From an uncultured Flavobacteriaceae bacterium (GTDB taxonomy: Bacteria > Bacteroidota > Bacteroidia > Flavobacteriales > Flavobacteriaceae), in NCBI GenBank assembly GCA_947488345.1, contig CANKZQ010000003.1, positions 1-64,000 of the forward strand: DNA of 64,000 nucleotides, written 5' to 3'. Shown one piece after another: positions 48,492 to 58,064 of this stretch (position 1 is the first letter of the stretch; each line of letters starts with the position of its first letter). The notes below the pieces were generated by a model, which did not search any database, had not been told where the DNA came from, and saw nothing but the letters and a program-made list of their open reading frames with translations. Made by a program: the position numbers and the translations under genes.

Positions 48492-49388
48492 CTAGTAGTT
48501 CCACATATCTAATTCTTTATTTCTGATATTCTCTTTAAGTCTATCAGCTTCAAGAACTTGGAATAATGCATTTCCTTTAATGTATTCTGAAACATCTCTG
48601 TTTCCATAGATATTTTCTTCTCTATAAATACTCGCTACAAAGCGACGTGCATTTAGCAAATGATCGTATGACAATGGGAAGGCAGAGTTTTTATTATTAA
48701 ACACTTTCATATCGTGTGTAATATTTCGTACTCCTGGATACCATACCCAAAACAATTCAATTAATGCATCTTGACTATCGTCTTCCATAAAATTCACATC
48801 TGGAGCTACAGGAGCAATACCTAATAAACGGTATTTTAACTCTCCTTGTCTTTTGTCGAAATACCAAACCCCTTTAATCTTCAGGCCAGATATTTCCCCA
48901 GCAGTTAAATCTATTCTATCGATATATTCGTCAGTCAATTCAGAACCTTCATTTAACAATTCAAATCCTGCATCACTTGTATCAACTCTCGACAATCTAC
49001 CTTTGATGTCGTTCATTGTTAATTTATTCTCGAAATAAGAATCATCATACACATCTACGATCTCTCCGTTTTTGATACCTCTTAATAAGGTGTCGTATAA
49101 CGATCTTCTACTAGAGCTGATATTATTCGTATCTACCGGATAGTAAAATGGTAAGTTGATTTTTTCATTCAAATCAACATATTCCCATACTACCTTAGAC
49201 CATAAAATATCTCTATCATCGATGTATCCGTATGGCAACGGCTTGTCGTTATCCGCAGCTAATTGTTCTGCAGTCTTCACGCCAATTTCTTCGGGAATTT
49301 TTGCATTTAACAAGTTTGCTTGTGCACTTAGGGTATTCGTTGCTAATACGATAGCACACACGGCAACTAAAAATTTCCAATTCTTCAT
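48492..49388 (-). CDS. gldN: Gliding motility / type IX secretion protein GldN
   Basis: This encodes 298 aa with a signal peptide (residues 1 to about 24). GldN features are seen in DDRDILWSKVVWEYVDLNEK, INLPFYYPVDTNN, WYFDKRQGELKYRLLGIAPV and LFWVWYPGVRN. In the type IX system GldN forms a periplasmic ring with GldK under the outer membrane. It is the last gene of gldK-gldL-gldM-gldN, 10 bases after gldM. Confidence 0.96.
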   Translation of the reverse strand: MKNWKFLVAVCAIVLATNTLSAQANLLNAKIPEEIGVKTAEQLAADNDKPLPYGYIDDRDILWSKVVWEYVDLNEKINLPFYYPVDTNNISSSRRSLYDTLLRGIKNGEIVDVYDDSYFENKLTMNDIKGRLSRVDTSDAGFELLNEGSELTDEYIDRIDLTAGEISGLKIKGVWYFDKRQGELKYRLLGIAPVAPDVNFMEDDSQDALIELFWVWYPGVRNITHDMKVFNNKNSAFPLSYDHLLNARRFVASIYREENIYGNRDVSEYIKGNALFQVLEADRLKENIRNKELDMWNY

Positions 49389-49398
49389 AATTCTTTTA

Positions 49399-50943
49399 TT
49401 ATTGTATTTGTATGTTTAAGGTACCCACCTTCTTCAAAAAGTACCCAGAGTTACCTACTAACGATGCTTTTACGTCAAATATTGTAATCATATCTCCTTT
49501 TCTTGCTTTTCCTAAAGCTCTGATCGCTGCACCATTCATTTTCGTACCTTTGATAATTACAGTTGGTGAACCTGGAACTTTCATACTAAAGCCAGATACT
49601 CTTAAATTTAAATCGAATACGAAATCAGGTAATGCTGCACCAATAGTTACTTTCTGTACTGTTGTTTTAGGCATTTTGATCAATCCATACTGCCCTCTAG
49701 CTGTTGCAACTGGTGCAGGAATATCTTTGATTCTAAACGTACTACTAGATTTTACTGGCGAACCATCAGGCAAGGTTGCCGATACATTGATTCGTACTTC
49801 TTTTCCTTTACCAGGAGAGATGGTATATTTACCTAATCCTTTTGCTTTTTTCATTCCAGCTGCTGACGCCTTAATAGCATTATCAGGCACACCTGGTACT
49901 GAAATTGTAATTGGATTTGCTACACCACGATATACAACGTTCATCTTATCAGCCGAGATTACCGCAGAACTTGGTTTTGCAACCACTGCATAATTTTGCT
50001 TGATAGGAATTTCTACATCTTCACCATTCTCTTTAAAGACAAATTTACCTGTAACTTCGTTTTCACCTACATTACCTGCTGGGAAATCTAATACTGCACC
50101 TCCATCTTTTAAAGCATCTGCTGAAATTTCTTTACCGTTGATAATCACCTTTGAAGGTTTTAAACTTGCATCGTAACGACCCAATACTACTTTACCTTTA
50201 AAGTTAGTACCTTGTAAGGTAGCCGCATTATCTGGTATTAAGATAGTTGTATAGTTACTCATAGAAACTTCACTTTCTAACTGACCTTGTAACATTGCTG
50301 ATAACATTTCTGCTTCAGTCGTTTTAATATCAGCCTGAATTTGAGAAAGGTTGGTAATCGTTGTAATTAAAGGAAACCCTTCATAACGGTTACGTAACCA
50401 AGGTTGCGTAGCGTCACCATCTTTCACCTTCTGCTCTGACGTATCAAAACGTTTGTTTACACTTTCTGCGATACTTTTGTACTTCGTACCTAAAGCTGCA
50501 GAAACTTTTGTTCTAAAGTTGTCGATTTTACCAACAAACTCGTCACCAGCGGGTGTATTACCTTCTCCTTTAAAGAAATAACTATCACCTTGATCTGTAC
50601 CGTCCATAGACTCGTAATTAGTAGGATCTTCGATCCCTTCAACTAATGCAGTTTTCATATTCTCTAAATAAGAATTGAATTCTTGAGCTAGGGCCTGTAC
50701 TTGTTGAGCCTCTTTGTTTAAATCAGAATACTTTTCTGGTTGATCTGAAGCTTTGGTTGCTAAACTAGCATACGTTGCTCCATTTTTAGTTGTTGCTGTT
50801 ACATTCGAATCAGCCAACTTTTCGTTCATAAAACCAAATGCAGATAATACTTGCTTTGACATATTCATCGCTAACATCGCGATAAATACCAAATACATCA
50901 AGTTAATCATTTTCTGCCTTGGTGATAAATTGCCTCCTGCCAT
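49399..50943 (-). CDS. gldM: Gliding motility / type IX secretion motor protein GldM
   Basis: This encodes 514 aa. One N-terminal membrane segment (MINLMYLVFIAMLAMNMSK) is followed by a long periplasmic part of helical and beta domains. GldM and GldL form the proton-driven rotary motor of the type IX system; GldM reaches through the periplasm to the GldK/GldN ring. It is the third gene of the operon. Confidence 0.97.
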   Translation of the reverse strand: MAGGNLSPRQKMINLMYLVFIAMLAMNMSKQVLSAFGFMNEKLADSNVTATTKNGATYASLATKASDQPEKYSDLNKEAQQVQALAQEFNSYLENMKTALVEGIEDPTNYESMDGTDQGDSYFFKGEGNTPAGDEFVGKIDNFRTKVSAALGTKYKSIAESVNKRFDTSEQKVKDGDATQPWLRNRYEGFPLITTITNLSQIQADIKTTEAEMLSAMLQGQLESEVSMSNYTTILIPDNAATLQGTNFKGKVVLGRYDASLKPSKVIINGKEISADALKDGGAVLDFPAGNVGENEVTGKFVFKENGEDVEIPIKQNYAVVAKPSSAVISADKMNVVYRGVANPITISVPGVPDNAIKASAAGMKKAKGLGKYTISPGKGKEVRINVSATLPDGSPVKSSSTFRIKDIPAPVATARGQYGLIKMPKTTVQKVTIGAALPDFVFDLNLRVSGFSMKVPGSPTVIIKGTKMNGAAIRALGKARKGDMITIFDVKASLVGNSGYFLKKVGTLNIQIQ

Positions 50944-50978
50944 TTTTCTAGGGTTTTAGGTTAGTTATTAGGTTGTTC

Positions 50979-51614
50979 TTACTTGTTAGACATAGCTGAT
51001 AACATACCTCCATATACACCATTCAATGACGAAAGGTTCGTTGCTAAAGACTCCATTTGGTCTTTTAATCTTTCAGTATTTTCAGCTACTGCATCACTCA
51101 TTTGAGTTTGACGCTCAGCGCTATCATACTGTACTTTATATAAACTATTTAAAGATTCCATTTGTGTTGCTGCCAATGATAATTGCTCACTGTAAGCACT
51201 TGTAGCTGCTACTGAATTTGCTGCAGGCGCGATATTCTCTGCCGCTCCAGCGAAACTCTGAATACTATCAGCTAATCTTCCCATTTTTGCAGAATCTAAC
51301 TGCGCTTCTTCTAACATTGCATCTAACTTATCAGAAAGACCTTCTCCGTTAGAACCTCCTTTAGCTCCTAAAGACTCACCTCCAGATAATTCAGGATATA
51401 CTAATGACCAGTCTAAATCTTCTTCTACTGGTTCAAAAGCTGAAAAGATAAAGATACCTGCTTCTGTTAGAAGTCCAATCGTTAACATCAATCCACCTGT
51501 TAAAGGTCCGATGCTAAAGTGTAAGATTTTGAATAATGCACCAATTAATACAACTGCCGCTCCTAGTCCGTAGACCATATTCATAAATTTCTTTTGTTTA
51601 AGTGATCCTGCCAT
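50979..51614 (-). CDS. gldL: Gliding motility / type IX secretion motor protein GldL
   Basis: This encodes 211 aa: two membrane segments (about residues 12-29 and 35-57; GLGAAVVLIGALFKILHF and MLTIGLLTEAGIFIFSAF) and a coiled-coil cytoplasmic tail. The Glu in GLLTEAG lies in the second membrane helix, as expected for the conserved residue proposed to carry protons in GldL. It is the second gene of the operon. Confidence 0.97.
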   Translation of the reverse strand: MAGSLKQKKFMNMVYGLGAAVVLIGALFKILHFSIGPLTGGLMLTIGLLTEAGIFIFSAFEPVEEDLDWSLVYPELSGGESLGAKGGSNGEGLSDKLDAMLEEAQLDSAKMGRLADSIQSFAGAAENIAPAANSVAATSAYSEQLSLAATQMESLNSLYKVQYDSAERQTQMSDAVAENTERLKDQMESLATNLSSLNGVYGGMLSAMSNK

Positions 51615-51714
51615 AATTTCTAATTTTTAAGTTTTTGGTTAATTTTTTAATAGGTATTTATTGTTTATTTATTTTAATAACAACTAGCATTTAAAAATTC
51701 CTAGTGTCGATTTA

Positions 51715-53124
51715 TTATTTTTTCTTGTTGTTTGTTGTTCCCATGTAATCTTGTACAGTTCTGAAGCCAATATAACTTCTTGCTGAATCGCCATACTCAT
51801 AGTCACGTGTACTTACTTCTAAGAAATAAGCTACATCTTTCCACGAACCTCCACGCACTACTTTTCTTTTATTCGAACCGTCATCAACATTCGGATTCAT
51901 TGTAGAACCTAGATAATAAGATGAAGGGTTGTACGAAGTGTTCGTCCATTCGGCAACATTTCCTGACATATTATATAATCCGTAATCATTGGGTTTAAAA
52001 GATTTTGCTTCCATAGTGTATAAAGCACCATCTGCAGCATAGTCTCCTCTTTCAGGCTTAAAGTTTGCTAAGAAACATCCTCTATCACTAGTGGTATAAG
52101 GACCACCCCATGGGTATTTCGCATATTCTAGACCTCCACGAGCAGCATATTCCCACTCAGCTTCAGTTGGTAATCTAAAGTTTGGAACTTTACCTCCTGA
52201 CTTAGAATTTCTTAAAAACTTATTCTTCTTTTGTGATCTGTAGTCACAAAATGCTCTTGCCTGAGACCATGATACACCAACTACTGGATAATCATTATAT
52301 GCATTGTGGTAAAAATAATTTTGGTGCATTGGGTCGTTGTAAGAATAATTGAAGTCTTTCACCCATACCGTAGTATCTGGATAAACCTGCACCGTATTTC
52401 TTTTTACGAAATCTTTTCTGCTACCGCTATTTCTTGCAGCACCTTCTCTGTCAAACGTAAAATATAAGTAACTTAATTTTTTCGTATCAATAATTCTCTT
52501 ACCATCAAACGTTTCAGTGATAGGTAAATAGATGCTATCCATAGCCTCTGCATAATATTGATCTGGATATGAAGCCAAATCCCATATTAAATCAACATCC
52601 CAATTTAATGCTTTCCCTTCTGTTGGAGAGTTCAAATCACCTAAGCTACCGTAATTGTCCATCATATACTTATAGTATACATTGGCAGTGGTATCAGGTT
52701 CTGCGAATTTGTATTTTTGGATTCCTTCAGCATCTCCGCCACCGCCTTTGGCACCAGCATCTAAGTCAGCACTTTCAGCTCCAAAACCTTGTTCTTCAGC
52801 CAATAACGCTAACTGAGTTCTTACAATTGAGTCTCTCACTCTAATAACGAATTCTCTGTACTCTGCATTCGTAATTTCTGTTTCATCCATATAAAATGGT
52901 CTCACGGTTACTGTACGAGATGGCGTATTTAACGCTCCAGCAACATCTTCATCAACTTTACCCATCGTAAAAGCGCCACCAGGAATTAATGTCATTCCTA
53001 AAGGTTTTTCAGGGAAAAATTTCTTTTTAGATCTTACACCTGTCAATTCACCTTTGTCGCTCGAACCACAGCTTGACAACAGCACTGCTGCTATCAATAA
53101 AAAATATACGGTTAATTTTTTCAT
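51715..53124 (-). CDS. gldK: Gliding motility / type IX secretion lipoprotein GldK
   Basis: This encodes 469 aa from the ATG at 53124 (MKKLTVYFLLIAAVLLSSCG); a 31-codon upstream extension lacks a signal and is rejected. The lipobox ends at Cys19. The rest is a formylglycine-generating-enzyme-like (SUMF1) fold: GMTLIPGGAFTMG, then FRLPTEAEWEYAARGG, YNMSGNVAEWT and VVRGGSWKD. GldK forms the outer-membrane-associated ring with GldN. It is the first gene of the operon. Confidence 0.96.
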   Translation of the reverse strand: MKKLTVYFLLIAAVLLSSCGSSDKGELTGVRSKKKFFPEKPLGMTLIPGGAFTMGKVDEDVAGALNTPSRTVTVRPFYMDETEITNAEYREFVIRVRDSIVRTQLALLAEEQGFGAESADLDAGAKGGGGDAEGIQKYKFAEPDTTANVYYKYMMDNYGSLGDLNSPTEGKALNWDVDLIWDLASYPDQYYAEAMDSIYLPITETFDGKRIIDTKKLSYLYFTFDREGAARNSGSRKDFVKRNTVQVYPDTTVWVKDFNYSYNDPMHQNYFYHNAYNDYPVVGVSWSQARAFCDYRSQKKNKFLRNSKSGGKVPNFRLPTEAEWEYAARGGLEYAKYPWGGPYTTSDRGCFLANFKPERGDYAADGALYTMEAKSFKPNDYGLYNMSGNVAEWTNTSYNPSSYYLGSTMNPNVDDGSNKRKVVRGGSWKDVAYFLEVSTRDYEYGDSARSYIGFRTVQDYMGTTNNKKK

Positions 53125-53252
53125 AAATAAAAATTTACATTCTCCGTAAAGGGAGTAATACTTATTGTTTGTGTTTAATTTAAGCCCGCGAAAATATCTA
53201 TTTTCAACTGAGATCACTTTAAGAACGTCAAAAAAATCGCTTTAGTGTATAA

Positions 53253-54410
53253 CTAATTTAATTTTCTGAAAGTTTTCCACCATCTTTCTGGAACAACCTG
53301 ATTTCCCGCCATTAAATAATCATCATAGGTACATGGTATTAACGTGCGCTTTTGCGATTTATTATTCTGGTGAATAACTTCCATCCACCAGCGGTCGCTT
53401 TTATTGCTTTTGAAGAAATGTATAGTAGTATCCTCTACTAGTACGATATATTTTTTGTAATCTTTTTTAGAAGTAAACGGGTATTCATTTATTCTAAAGT
53501 TATAGCCTTCAATGAAATACCATATCATTTGGGCTATTAATTGTGCTGTCTGATCTTGGTCATCAAACTTTGCATTGTATTCATAAATACCAAAAGAAGA
53601 AACTTTATCACTGATGCCTGCGTATCTTGAGATAGCACAAATAACCTCTCCGTAAAATCCATTAGGTACGGCATTATTATTTGCTGGAGCTTCCGTTTTG
53701 CGAATTGCACCGATGTCGATACTCACAATATCGGCGTCTCGCATAATCGGTTCTACAAGTTTTACATTACTTGCTACTTCCCCGAGTCGGTAGGCATCAA
53801 AGTGAAGTTTCGATAACAAATCAATCTCTTCTTGAGAATTAAAAAAAGTTTGGTATCCTATATTACTATAGTTAAAGAGATTGTTTGGTTTTTCCATCAC
53901 AATCTTACTCAAATAAGATGTTGCACTTATCTCTTCTTCTATATTTCCTAGGTCAAACTTATTATCAACAACAGTTAAGTTCACTGTTTGTTCTAAATTA
54001 TCATAGGCTCTATAATTAGCATAGGTCAAATCTTGACCTCCTCCTATAATAACAGGTACAATATTCTTTTTTATAAGGATCTCTAAAATTTCTCTAAGTG
54101 CGAAATACGTATCCTCTACTTCATTTCCTGGAGGAATATTACCTAAGTCAATAATATTCGCAAACCAATTACCATTGTATAATTCGTACAGGTTTTTGCG
54201 AACAGCACTCAGGTCTTTTCCTGAACCAAAATTATCAACAGTATTTCTGTCTTCTAAAACGCCAATAATCGCCAGTTGTGCGATTTCAATTTCTGGAACA
54301 CCTAGTTGTTTTGAATGCATCGTTACATTTTTACCTAAAGATTGCTCAGATAATAACGCGGTATGCGCTACTACGGCATCGTCTACAGGTAACAAAATTT
54401 CAAAACTCAT
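53253..54410 (-). CDS. Arginase/formimidoylglutamase-fold protein lacking metal ligands
   Basis: This encodes 385 aa with the ureohydrolase fold (VPVIIGGGQDLTYANYRAY, a central VVDNKFDLG, ADIVSIDIGAIRKTEAP). In active enzymes the manganese ligands lie in GGGH, DAHxD and SxDxD motifs; here GGGH is GGGQ, DAH is DNK and SxDxD is SIDIG. The protein is therefore probably not an active hydrolase. It lies between topA and gldK and may have a structural or motility-linked role; that is inference. Confidence 0.8.
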   Translation of the reverse strand: MSFEILLPVDDAVVAHTALLSEQSLGKNVTMHSKQLGVPEIEIAQLAIIGVLEDRNTVDNFGSGKDLSAVRKNLYELYNGNWFANIIDLGNIPPGNEVEDTYFALREILEILIKKNIVPVIIGGGQDLTYANYRAYDNLEQTVNLTVVDNKFDLGNIEEEISATSYLSKIVMEKPNNLFNYSNIGYQTFFNSQEEIDLLSKLHFDAYRLGEVASNVKLVEPIMRDADIVSIDIGAIRKTEAPANNNAVPNGFYGEVICAISRYAGISDKVSSFGIYEYNAKFDDQDQTAQLIAQMIWYFIEGYNFRINEYPFTSKKDYKKYIVLVEDTTIHFFKSNKSDRWWMEVIHQNNKSQKRTLIPCTYDDYLMAGNQVVPERWWKTFRKLN

Positions 54411-54436
54411 GTTGGAGGGTCGCTTTTTAAGTGAAA

Positions 54437-56923
54437 TTATTTTTTCTTAGCTGTCTTCTTTTTGGTTACCTTTTTCTTTGGTCCTTTCTTTTCAATAATA
54501 TCTTTGACCTCATCGAGCGTAAGCTTGGTAGCATCTACCGTTTTAGGTAACTCTATTTTAATTTTACCTTTTAAAATATTATGTCGTCCCCAACGTGCCT
54601 TCTCTACGCGAATCCCTTCATCCTCCCAATTGTGCACGACCTTATCTATCTCTTTCTGGATTTTTAATTCTATCAATTCAATAATATCCTTTTCGGAAAG
54701 GTTATCCCAATCATATTTCTTATTGACATTGATAAACATATTATTCCATTTGATAAATGGCCCGAATCTACCTTTACCTTTTTGAACTGGTAACTCTTTA
54801 TACATATATATAGGAGCATCTGCTTCTTCCTTTTCTTTTATCAAAATAATGGCATCGTCCAATTCTATGTTTAACGGATCAACGCCTTTAGGCAATGACA
54901 CAAACTTTGCTCCATATTTTACATAGGGTCCAAAACGACCATTGTTCACTAAAAGTTCTTCTCCTTTATAGGTACCTATATTTTTGGGTAACTTGAACAA
55001 ATCCATTGCTTGCTCGTAGGTAATAGTGTTCAATTGCTGATCTGGCGATAAGCTTGCGAATGTCGGTTTCTCTTCATCGTCGACAGTTCCCATTTGTACC
55101 ATCGGACCAAATTTTCCTAAACGCACACTCACCTGCTTTCCTGTTTTCGGATCCTTTCCTAAAATACGTTCTCCTGATTCTCGCTCGGCATTTTCTTGAA
55201 CATCTAACACCTTAGGATGAAAATCTTTATAAAATGTTTTCATAACAGAAGTCCAATCTTCCTTCCCATCAGCAATATTATCAAACTGATTTTCTACATT
55301 CGCTGTAAAGTTGTAATCTAGAATAGTTTTAAAATGATTCACTAAAAAATCAGTCACGATCATTCCAATATCGGTTGGCACTAACTTACCTTTATCAGAA
55401 CCAACTTTTTCAGTTAATTTATTTTCTTTTAAATCACCACCTTTTAGTACTAATTGGATATAGGTTCTTTCTGCACCCTCAACGGCCCCTTTTTCAACGT
55501 ACTTTCTATTTTGAATGGTAGAGATGGTCGGTGCATAGGTCGATGGTCTACCGATACCTAATTCTTCCAACTTTTTTACTAAGGAAGCTTCTGTATATCT
55601 ATATGGTGCACGCGAATAACGCTCGGTAGCTGTAATATATTTGTTCAATAACTGCTCGTTTACTTTTAATGCTGGTAACATTCCTTCTTGTTCAGCATCT
55701 TCATCATCGGTACCTTCTAAGTATACTTTTAGAAAACCGTCGAAAAGAATTACTTGTCCGTTAGCAGTAAACGTTTCATTATGTGTGTTTGCCTGAATCT
55801 TAACATTAGTTCGTTCTAATTGAGCATCACTCATTTGGGAAGCAATAGAACGCTTCCAAATTAAATCATACAAACGTGCTTGATCTCTATCAATATTTAC
55901 CGAATTCACAGCAAAATTCGTTGGTCTTATGGCTTCGTGAGCTTCTTGTGCTCCTTTCGACTTTCCTTTATATTTTCGTTCTTTGCTATAACTTTCTCCG
56001 TAAAAATTATGGATCGCTTCTGCCGCTCCATTTCTTGCATCGTCTGATAGATTAACACTATCTGTTCTCATATAAGTTATCAAACCCGCTTCATACAAGC
56101 GTTGCGCCATATTCATCGTTTTACTTACCGAAAAATATAATTTACGCGAAGCTTCTTGTTGCAAGGTTGAAGTTGTAAACGGTGGTGCTGGAGATTTTTT
56201 CGCTGGCTTTTTTTCTAGATTGGCAACATTAAACTTAGCCGTTGTATTTTTCTCTAAAAACGCATGAGCTTCTTCCTTCGTTGCAAAGGTCTTCGGTAAC
56301 TTCGCTTTAAATGATTGTCCGGCTTCATTCGAAAATTCGGCATCTACTCTATAAGATGCTACCGGCTTAAAATCACTAATCTCACGTTCGCGCTCTACAA
56401 TTAATCTTACTGATACTGATTGTACGCGACCTGCAGATAAGCCACCTTTTACTTTACGCCATAAAACTGGCGACAATTCATATCCTACAATTCTATCTAA
56501 AACACGACGTGCTTGCTGCGCATCTACTAAGTCATAATCTATCGAACGTGGATTTTCAACTGCCTTTTGAATCGCAGATTTCGTGATCTCATGAAAAACA
56601 ATTCGTTTTGTCTTTTCATCATCTAATTTCAACTGCTTAAATAAATGCCATGCAATTGCTTCTCCTTCTCGATCTTCATCACTTGCTAACCAAACAACTT
56701 CTGCTTTTTTTGCTAAGTCTTTTAATTTTTTGACAACTGCTTTTTTATCAGATGACACACTATACTTTGGCATAAAATCTCCATCAACATTGACACCTAA
56801 TTCTTTAGAAGGCAAATCAGCAATATGACCATAACTAGATTCTACTTGAAAATCTTTTCCTAAAAATTTCTCGATAGTTTTTGCCTTGGCAGGTGACTCT
56901 ACAATTACTAAATTTTTCGCCAT
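54437..56923 (-). CDS. topA: DNA topoisomerase I (type IA)
   Basis: This encodes 828 aa. It has a TOPRIM domain (NLVIVESPAKAKTIEKFLG and SDEDREGEAIAWHL), the active-site tyrosine in LITYMRTDSVNLS, and C-terminal repeat domains (RLGKFGPMVQMG, NNGRFGPYVKYG, GKGRFGPFIKWN). The zinc-finger cysteines of the E. coli enzyme are absent, as in other Bacteroidota. The tail is lysine-rich. It relaxes negative supercoils. Confidence 0.97.
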   Translation of the reverse strand: MAKNLVIVESPAKAKTIEKFLGKDFQVESSYGHIADLPSKELGVNVDGDFMPKYSVSSDKKAVVKKLKDLAKKAEVVWLASDEDREGEAIAWHLFKQLKLDDEKTKRIVFHEITKSAIQKAVENPRSIDYDLVDAQQARRVLDRIVGYELSPVLWRKVKGGLSAGRVQSVSVRLIVEREREISDFKPVASYRVDAEFSNEAGQSFKAKLPKTFATKEEAHAFLEKNTTAKFNVANLEKKPAKKSPAPPFTTSTLQQEASRKLYFSVSKTMNMAQRLYEAGLITYMRTDSVNLSDDARNGAAEAIHNFYGESYSKERKYKGKSKGAQEAHEAIRPTNFAVNSVNIDRDQARLYDLIWKRSIASQMSDAQLERTNVKIQANTHNETFTANGQVILFDGFLKVYLEGTDDEDAEQEGMLPALKVNEQLLNKYITATERYSRAPYRYTEASLVKKLEELGIGRPSTYAPTISTIQNRKYVEKGAVEGAERTYIQLVLKGGDLKENKLTEKVGSDKGKLVPTDIGMIVTDFLVNHFKTILDYNFTANVENQFDNIADGKEDWTSVMKTFYKDFHPKVLDVQENAERESGERILGKDPKTGKQVSVRLGKFGPMVQMGTVDDEEKPTFASLSPDQQLNTITYEQAMDLFKLPKNIGTYKGEELLVNNGRFGPYVKYGAKFVSLPKGVDPLNIELDDAIILIKEKEEADAPIYMYKELPVQKGKGRFGPFIKWNNMFINVNKKYDWDNLSEKDIIELIELKIQKEIDKVVHNWEDEGIRVEKARWGRHNILKGKIKIELPKTVDATKLTLDEVKDIIEKKGPKKKVTKKKTAKKK

Positions 56924-56942
56924 ATTTAATTTTTTGAAGGTA

Positions 56943-56950
56943 CAAATGTA
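56943..56950 (-). promoter_or_regulatory. Candidate -7 element of topA
   Basis: TACATTTG on the minus strand matches TAnnTTTG and lies about 20 bases before the topA start. Confidence 0.5.
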
Positions 56951-57034
56951 GATGAAAAAAAGTTTATGTACCTAATTTTACTTTCTTTCTGTTTTAATTT
57001 TTAACAATAATTTAGTGCAATTACGATGGCCCTA

Positions 57035-57946
57035 TTAGAAATCTCGACTGAAGATAAATGTTCCGAATCCGTGTGAAGTTGAAAGTGGAGTTTCTTTAGA
57101 ATTAAAATTATATATCAATTTAAAAGCGTTTCTTTTTGTTTTATAAACCGCTCCAAATTTGAGCTTAAAAATATGATGTGAAATGTCTGTTGTAAATAAC
57201 ACATCCTCTTTAAAAATACTACCTTGTATTAAAGTATTATGTGCTACATATCGATACCCTGCCGAAATTAATCCATAGAATTCTTTAGTACTTGTTGCAT
57301 CAATACTTCCGAGCCTTGAAGAATTTTTAAGCTCGTTGTAGTTTCCGAAGAAATAATGAATGTTATTTTCTAAAAAAATATCTTTTGTTCCAACCGCAGG
57401 AAAAAATTCATACTGAAGCGTATTCCGTTCATTCAAATTCCAATTACGCAGATATTGGTATTTAAAATTGAACAACCATTTAAATTCAATCTCTTCTTCC
57501 CAACTAGTAAAATTATCAAGCCCAAGTACTTCATGAAACCATACCTGAAGATCTCCTGATAGGGATTCATTTCCTGTAATTCCTGTTTCAAATGTTAAAA
57601 ATTTCGCGGACGACTCGTCTATGGTACCCACTTCAAAACTTCCAAAAAGCCATCCTGCAAAAGGTCGGTCAAAATCATCGGTATTAAATGAACTTAAGTT
57701 TTTGGGTGTATAAATCTCATTACCAATTTTATAATTGAGTAATACTGTATTGTCTTGTTTCTTCTTAAAAATAAAATGAGTAGAAATACTTTTTCTATAG
57801 CTTAAAAAATGACCACCCGTATAGTATCTATCTACTAACAAGAATTTGTCATTTTCAATCTTAAGCTCGAATTGCTCATTTATTTTCTGAGCATTTCCCA
57901 AATAACCAAAAATAGATAAAAGGAAAAGAAATTGTATTGTTTTCAA
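57035..57946 (-). CDS. Outer-membrane protein resembling lipid A deacylase LpxR
   Basis: This encodes 303 aa with a signal peptide (residues 1 to about 19) and an alternating beta-barrel pattern ending in an aromatic residue (FIFSRDF). Near the start, FELKIENDKFLLVDRYYTGG recalls the conserved N-D ... D-R-Y-Y-T-x-G segment of LpxR-type lipid A 3'-O-deacylases, in which Asn and Asp residues contribute to the active site. The match is by eye only; an outer-membrane barrel of another family is possible. Confidence 0.55.
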   Translation of the reverse strand: MKTIQFLFLLSIFGYLGNAQKINEQFELKIENDKFLLVDRYYTGGHFLSYRKSISTHFIFKKKQDNTVLLNYKIGNEIYTPKNLSSFNTDDFDRPFAGWLFGSFEVGTIDESSAKFLTFETGITGNESLSGDLQVWFHEVLGLDNFTSWEEEIEFKWLFNFKYQYLRNWNLNERNTLQYEFFPAVGTKDIFLENNIHYFFGNYNELKNSSRLGSIDATSTKEFYGLISAGYRYVAHNTLIQGSIFKEDVLFTTDISHHIFKLKFGAVYKTKRNAFKLIYNFNSKETPLSTSHGFGTFIFSRDF

Positions 57947-58013
57947 CAGTAACGCAGGGTTTTATCTTTGGACGAAGATATAACGAAAAATTACACATAA
58001 AAAATACTGCCAA

Positions 58014-58048
58014 TTTGTCATCTTATTTGGAGTTTGGTTGTATATTTG
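58014..58048 (+). promoter_or_regulatory. Promoter of miaB
   Basis: TTTG at 58014-58017 and TATATTTG at 58041-58048 match the Bacteroidota -33 and -7 elements with 23 bases between them; the ATG follows at 58065. Confidence 0.65.
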
Positions 58049-58064
58049 TACCTCAATTTTGAAT

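Noticed and set aside
53125-53217. 31-codon N-terminal extension of gldK
   Set aside because: It would bury the lipoprotein signal; the ATG at 53124 directly precedes a normal lipobox sequence.
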